A DNA stretch of 6,411 nt. Origin: Flavobacteriia bacterium (GTDB taxonomy: Bacteria > Bacteroidota > Bacteroidia > Flavobacteriales > Flavobacteriaceae). The position numbers and the translations under genes were made by a program. The stretch lies in contig QNYL01000224.1 of assembly GCA_003973375.1 (NCBI GenBank), forward strand, positions 1 to 6,411. Reading direction: 5' to 3'. Shown in pieces: positions 6,070-6,411 of the stretch. Numbering within the stretch: position 1 is the stretch's first letter; every line of letters begins with the position of its first letter. Under the pieces are notes generated by a model. That model was not told the origin of the DNA and did not search any database. It worked only from the letters and a program-made list of their open reading frames with translations.

Positions 6070-6411
6070 TTATTCTTTTACAAGCACTATTTGTGAAATC
6101 ATCAGATTTCCTCCCCGGGTCATTTTGGTTTTTAGAATCAGTTTTCCATCATTGCTGTCTTCTCGCATCACATGAAATTTAACCCATTTCCCTTTGGCTC
6201 CATCGTGTTTGCCAAGTTTCACCTTTCTTCCTTCAAATATCAGATACCCTTCTCTTCCTTTTTGATTCCAGTCGTTAAATTGTACATAAAGAGTTCCCAA
6301 CATACCTTGCGGACAGTCTATTTCAAGAGACATTTTATCGCCATGCCAAGCGGTAACATGCTTATCTTTCCAGATTTCTGAGCTCTTAATCTTGTACTTT
6401 GTGCCTTCTTT
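6070..6411 (-). CDS. C-terminal end of a larger protein, possible carbohydrate-active enzyme accessory domain (partial)
   Basis: The frame stays open to the right edge, so the 113 codons here are the end of a longer gene; the internal Met at 6333 is not a credible start because the coding pattern continues upstream of it (EIWKDKHVTAWHGDK). The visible part reads as an all-beta, aromatic-rich domain: TAWHGDKMSLEIDCPQG, TLYVQFNDWNQKGREGYL, GKWVKFHVMREDSNDGKL and GNLMISQIVLVKE at the end. This looks like a jelly-roll accessory domain of the kind found at the C-terminus of secreted glycoside hydrolases and related enzymes in Bacteroidota, but I do not recognise the family with certainty. It lies 34 bases from holB in convergent orientation. 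The catalytic part, the signal peptide and the function are outside the window. Confidence 0.6.
   Translation of the reverse strand, partial: KEGTKYKIKSSEIWKDKHVTAWHGDKMSLEIDCPQGMLGTLYVQFNDWNQKGREGYLIFEGRKVKLGKHDGAKGKWVKFHVMREDSNDGKLILKTKMTRGGNLMISQIVLVKE

Noticed and set aside
1..6411. A new defence, mobile or biosynthetic system
   Set aside because: All complete genes belong to known housekeeping or envelope families; no nuclease, transposase, toxin-antitoxin, phage or CRISPR signature was seen on either strand.

Overview
The window looks like a chromosomal segment from a gliding-type member of the Flavobacteriia (Bacteroidota). The reasons are a GldH-type gliding-motility lipoprotein, which is restricted to Bacteroidota, A/T-rich DNA, start codons without clear Shine-Dalgarno sequences, and at least one match to the TAnnTTTG -7 element typical of this phylum. 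The species cannot be named from the sequence alone. It reads as ordinary core-genome DNA. I see no insertion sequence, phage gene, CRISPR array, tRNA or rRNA.

Layout from left to right: (1) the first 144 codons of an acetyl-CoA-synthetase-like acyl-CoA ligase, minus strand, cut by the left edge; (2) a class A penicillin-binding protein (PBP1A type), minus strand; (3) gldH, minus strand, whose correct start is inside the longest open frame; (4) a PSP1/RicT-family protein with many cysteines, minus strand; (5) a 101-bp spacer with an imperfect hairpin and a short tandem repeat; (6) a small single-cluster [4Fe-4S] ferredoxin, minus strand; (7) a 126-bp divergent promoter region; (8) holB, the clamp-loader delta' subunit, plus strand; (9) a hairpin, probably a terminator, overlapping the holB stop; (10) the C-terminal end of a larger minus-strand protein, possibly carbohydrate-active, cut by the right edge.

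ricT, gldH, the PBP1A gene and the acyl-CoA ligase gene are separated by only 4, 2 and 1 bases, so they very likely form one leftward operon. It joins a Fe-S-type regulatory protein, a cell-surface motility/secretion lipoprotein, a peptidoglycan polymerase and an acyl-CoA ligase. The ferredoxin lies upstream on the same strand and may be a separate unit or a leader gene of it. holB and ricT are also close neighbours in Bacillus, so their proximity here recalls an old linkage, although the two genes are divergent in this window.

I found no clearly new multi-gene system. The most interesting element is the RicT homologue: it carries an N-terminal five-cysteine extension and a strongly basic C-terminal tail, sits one gene from a ferredoxin, and has no RicA or RicF partner in view.
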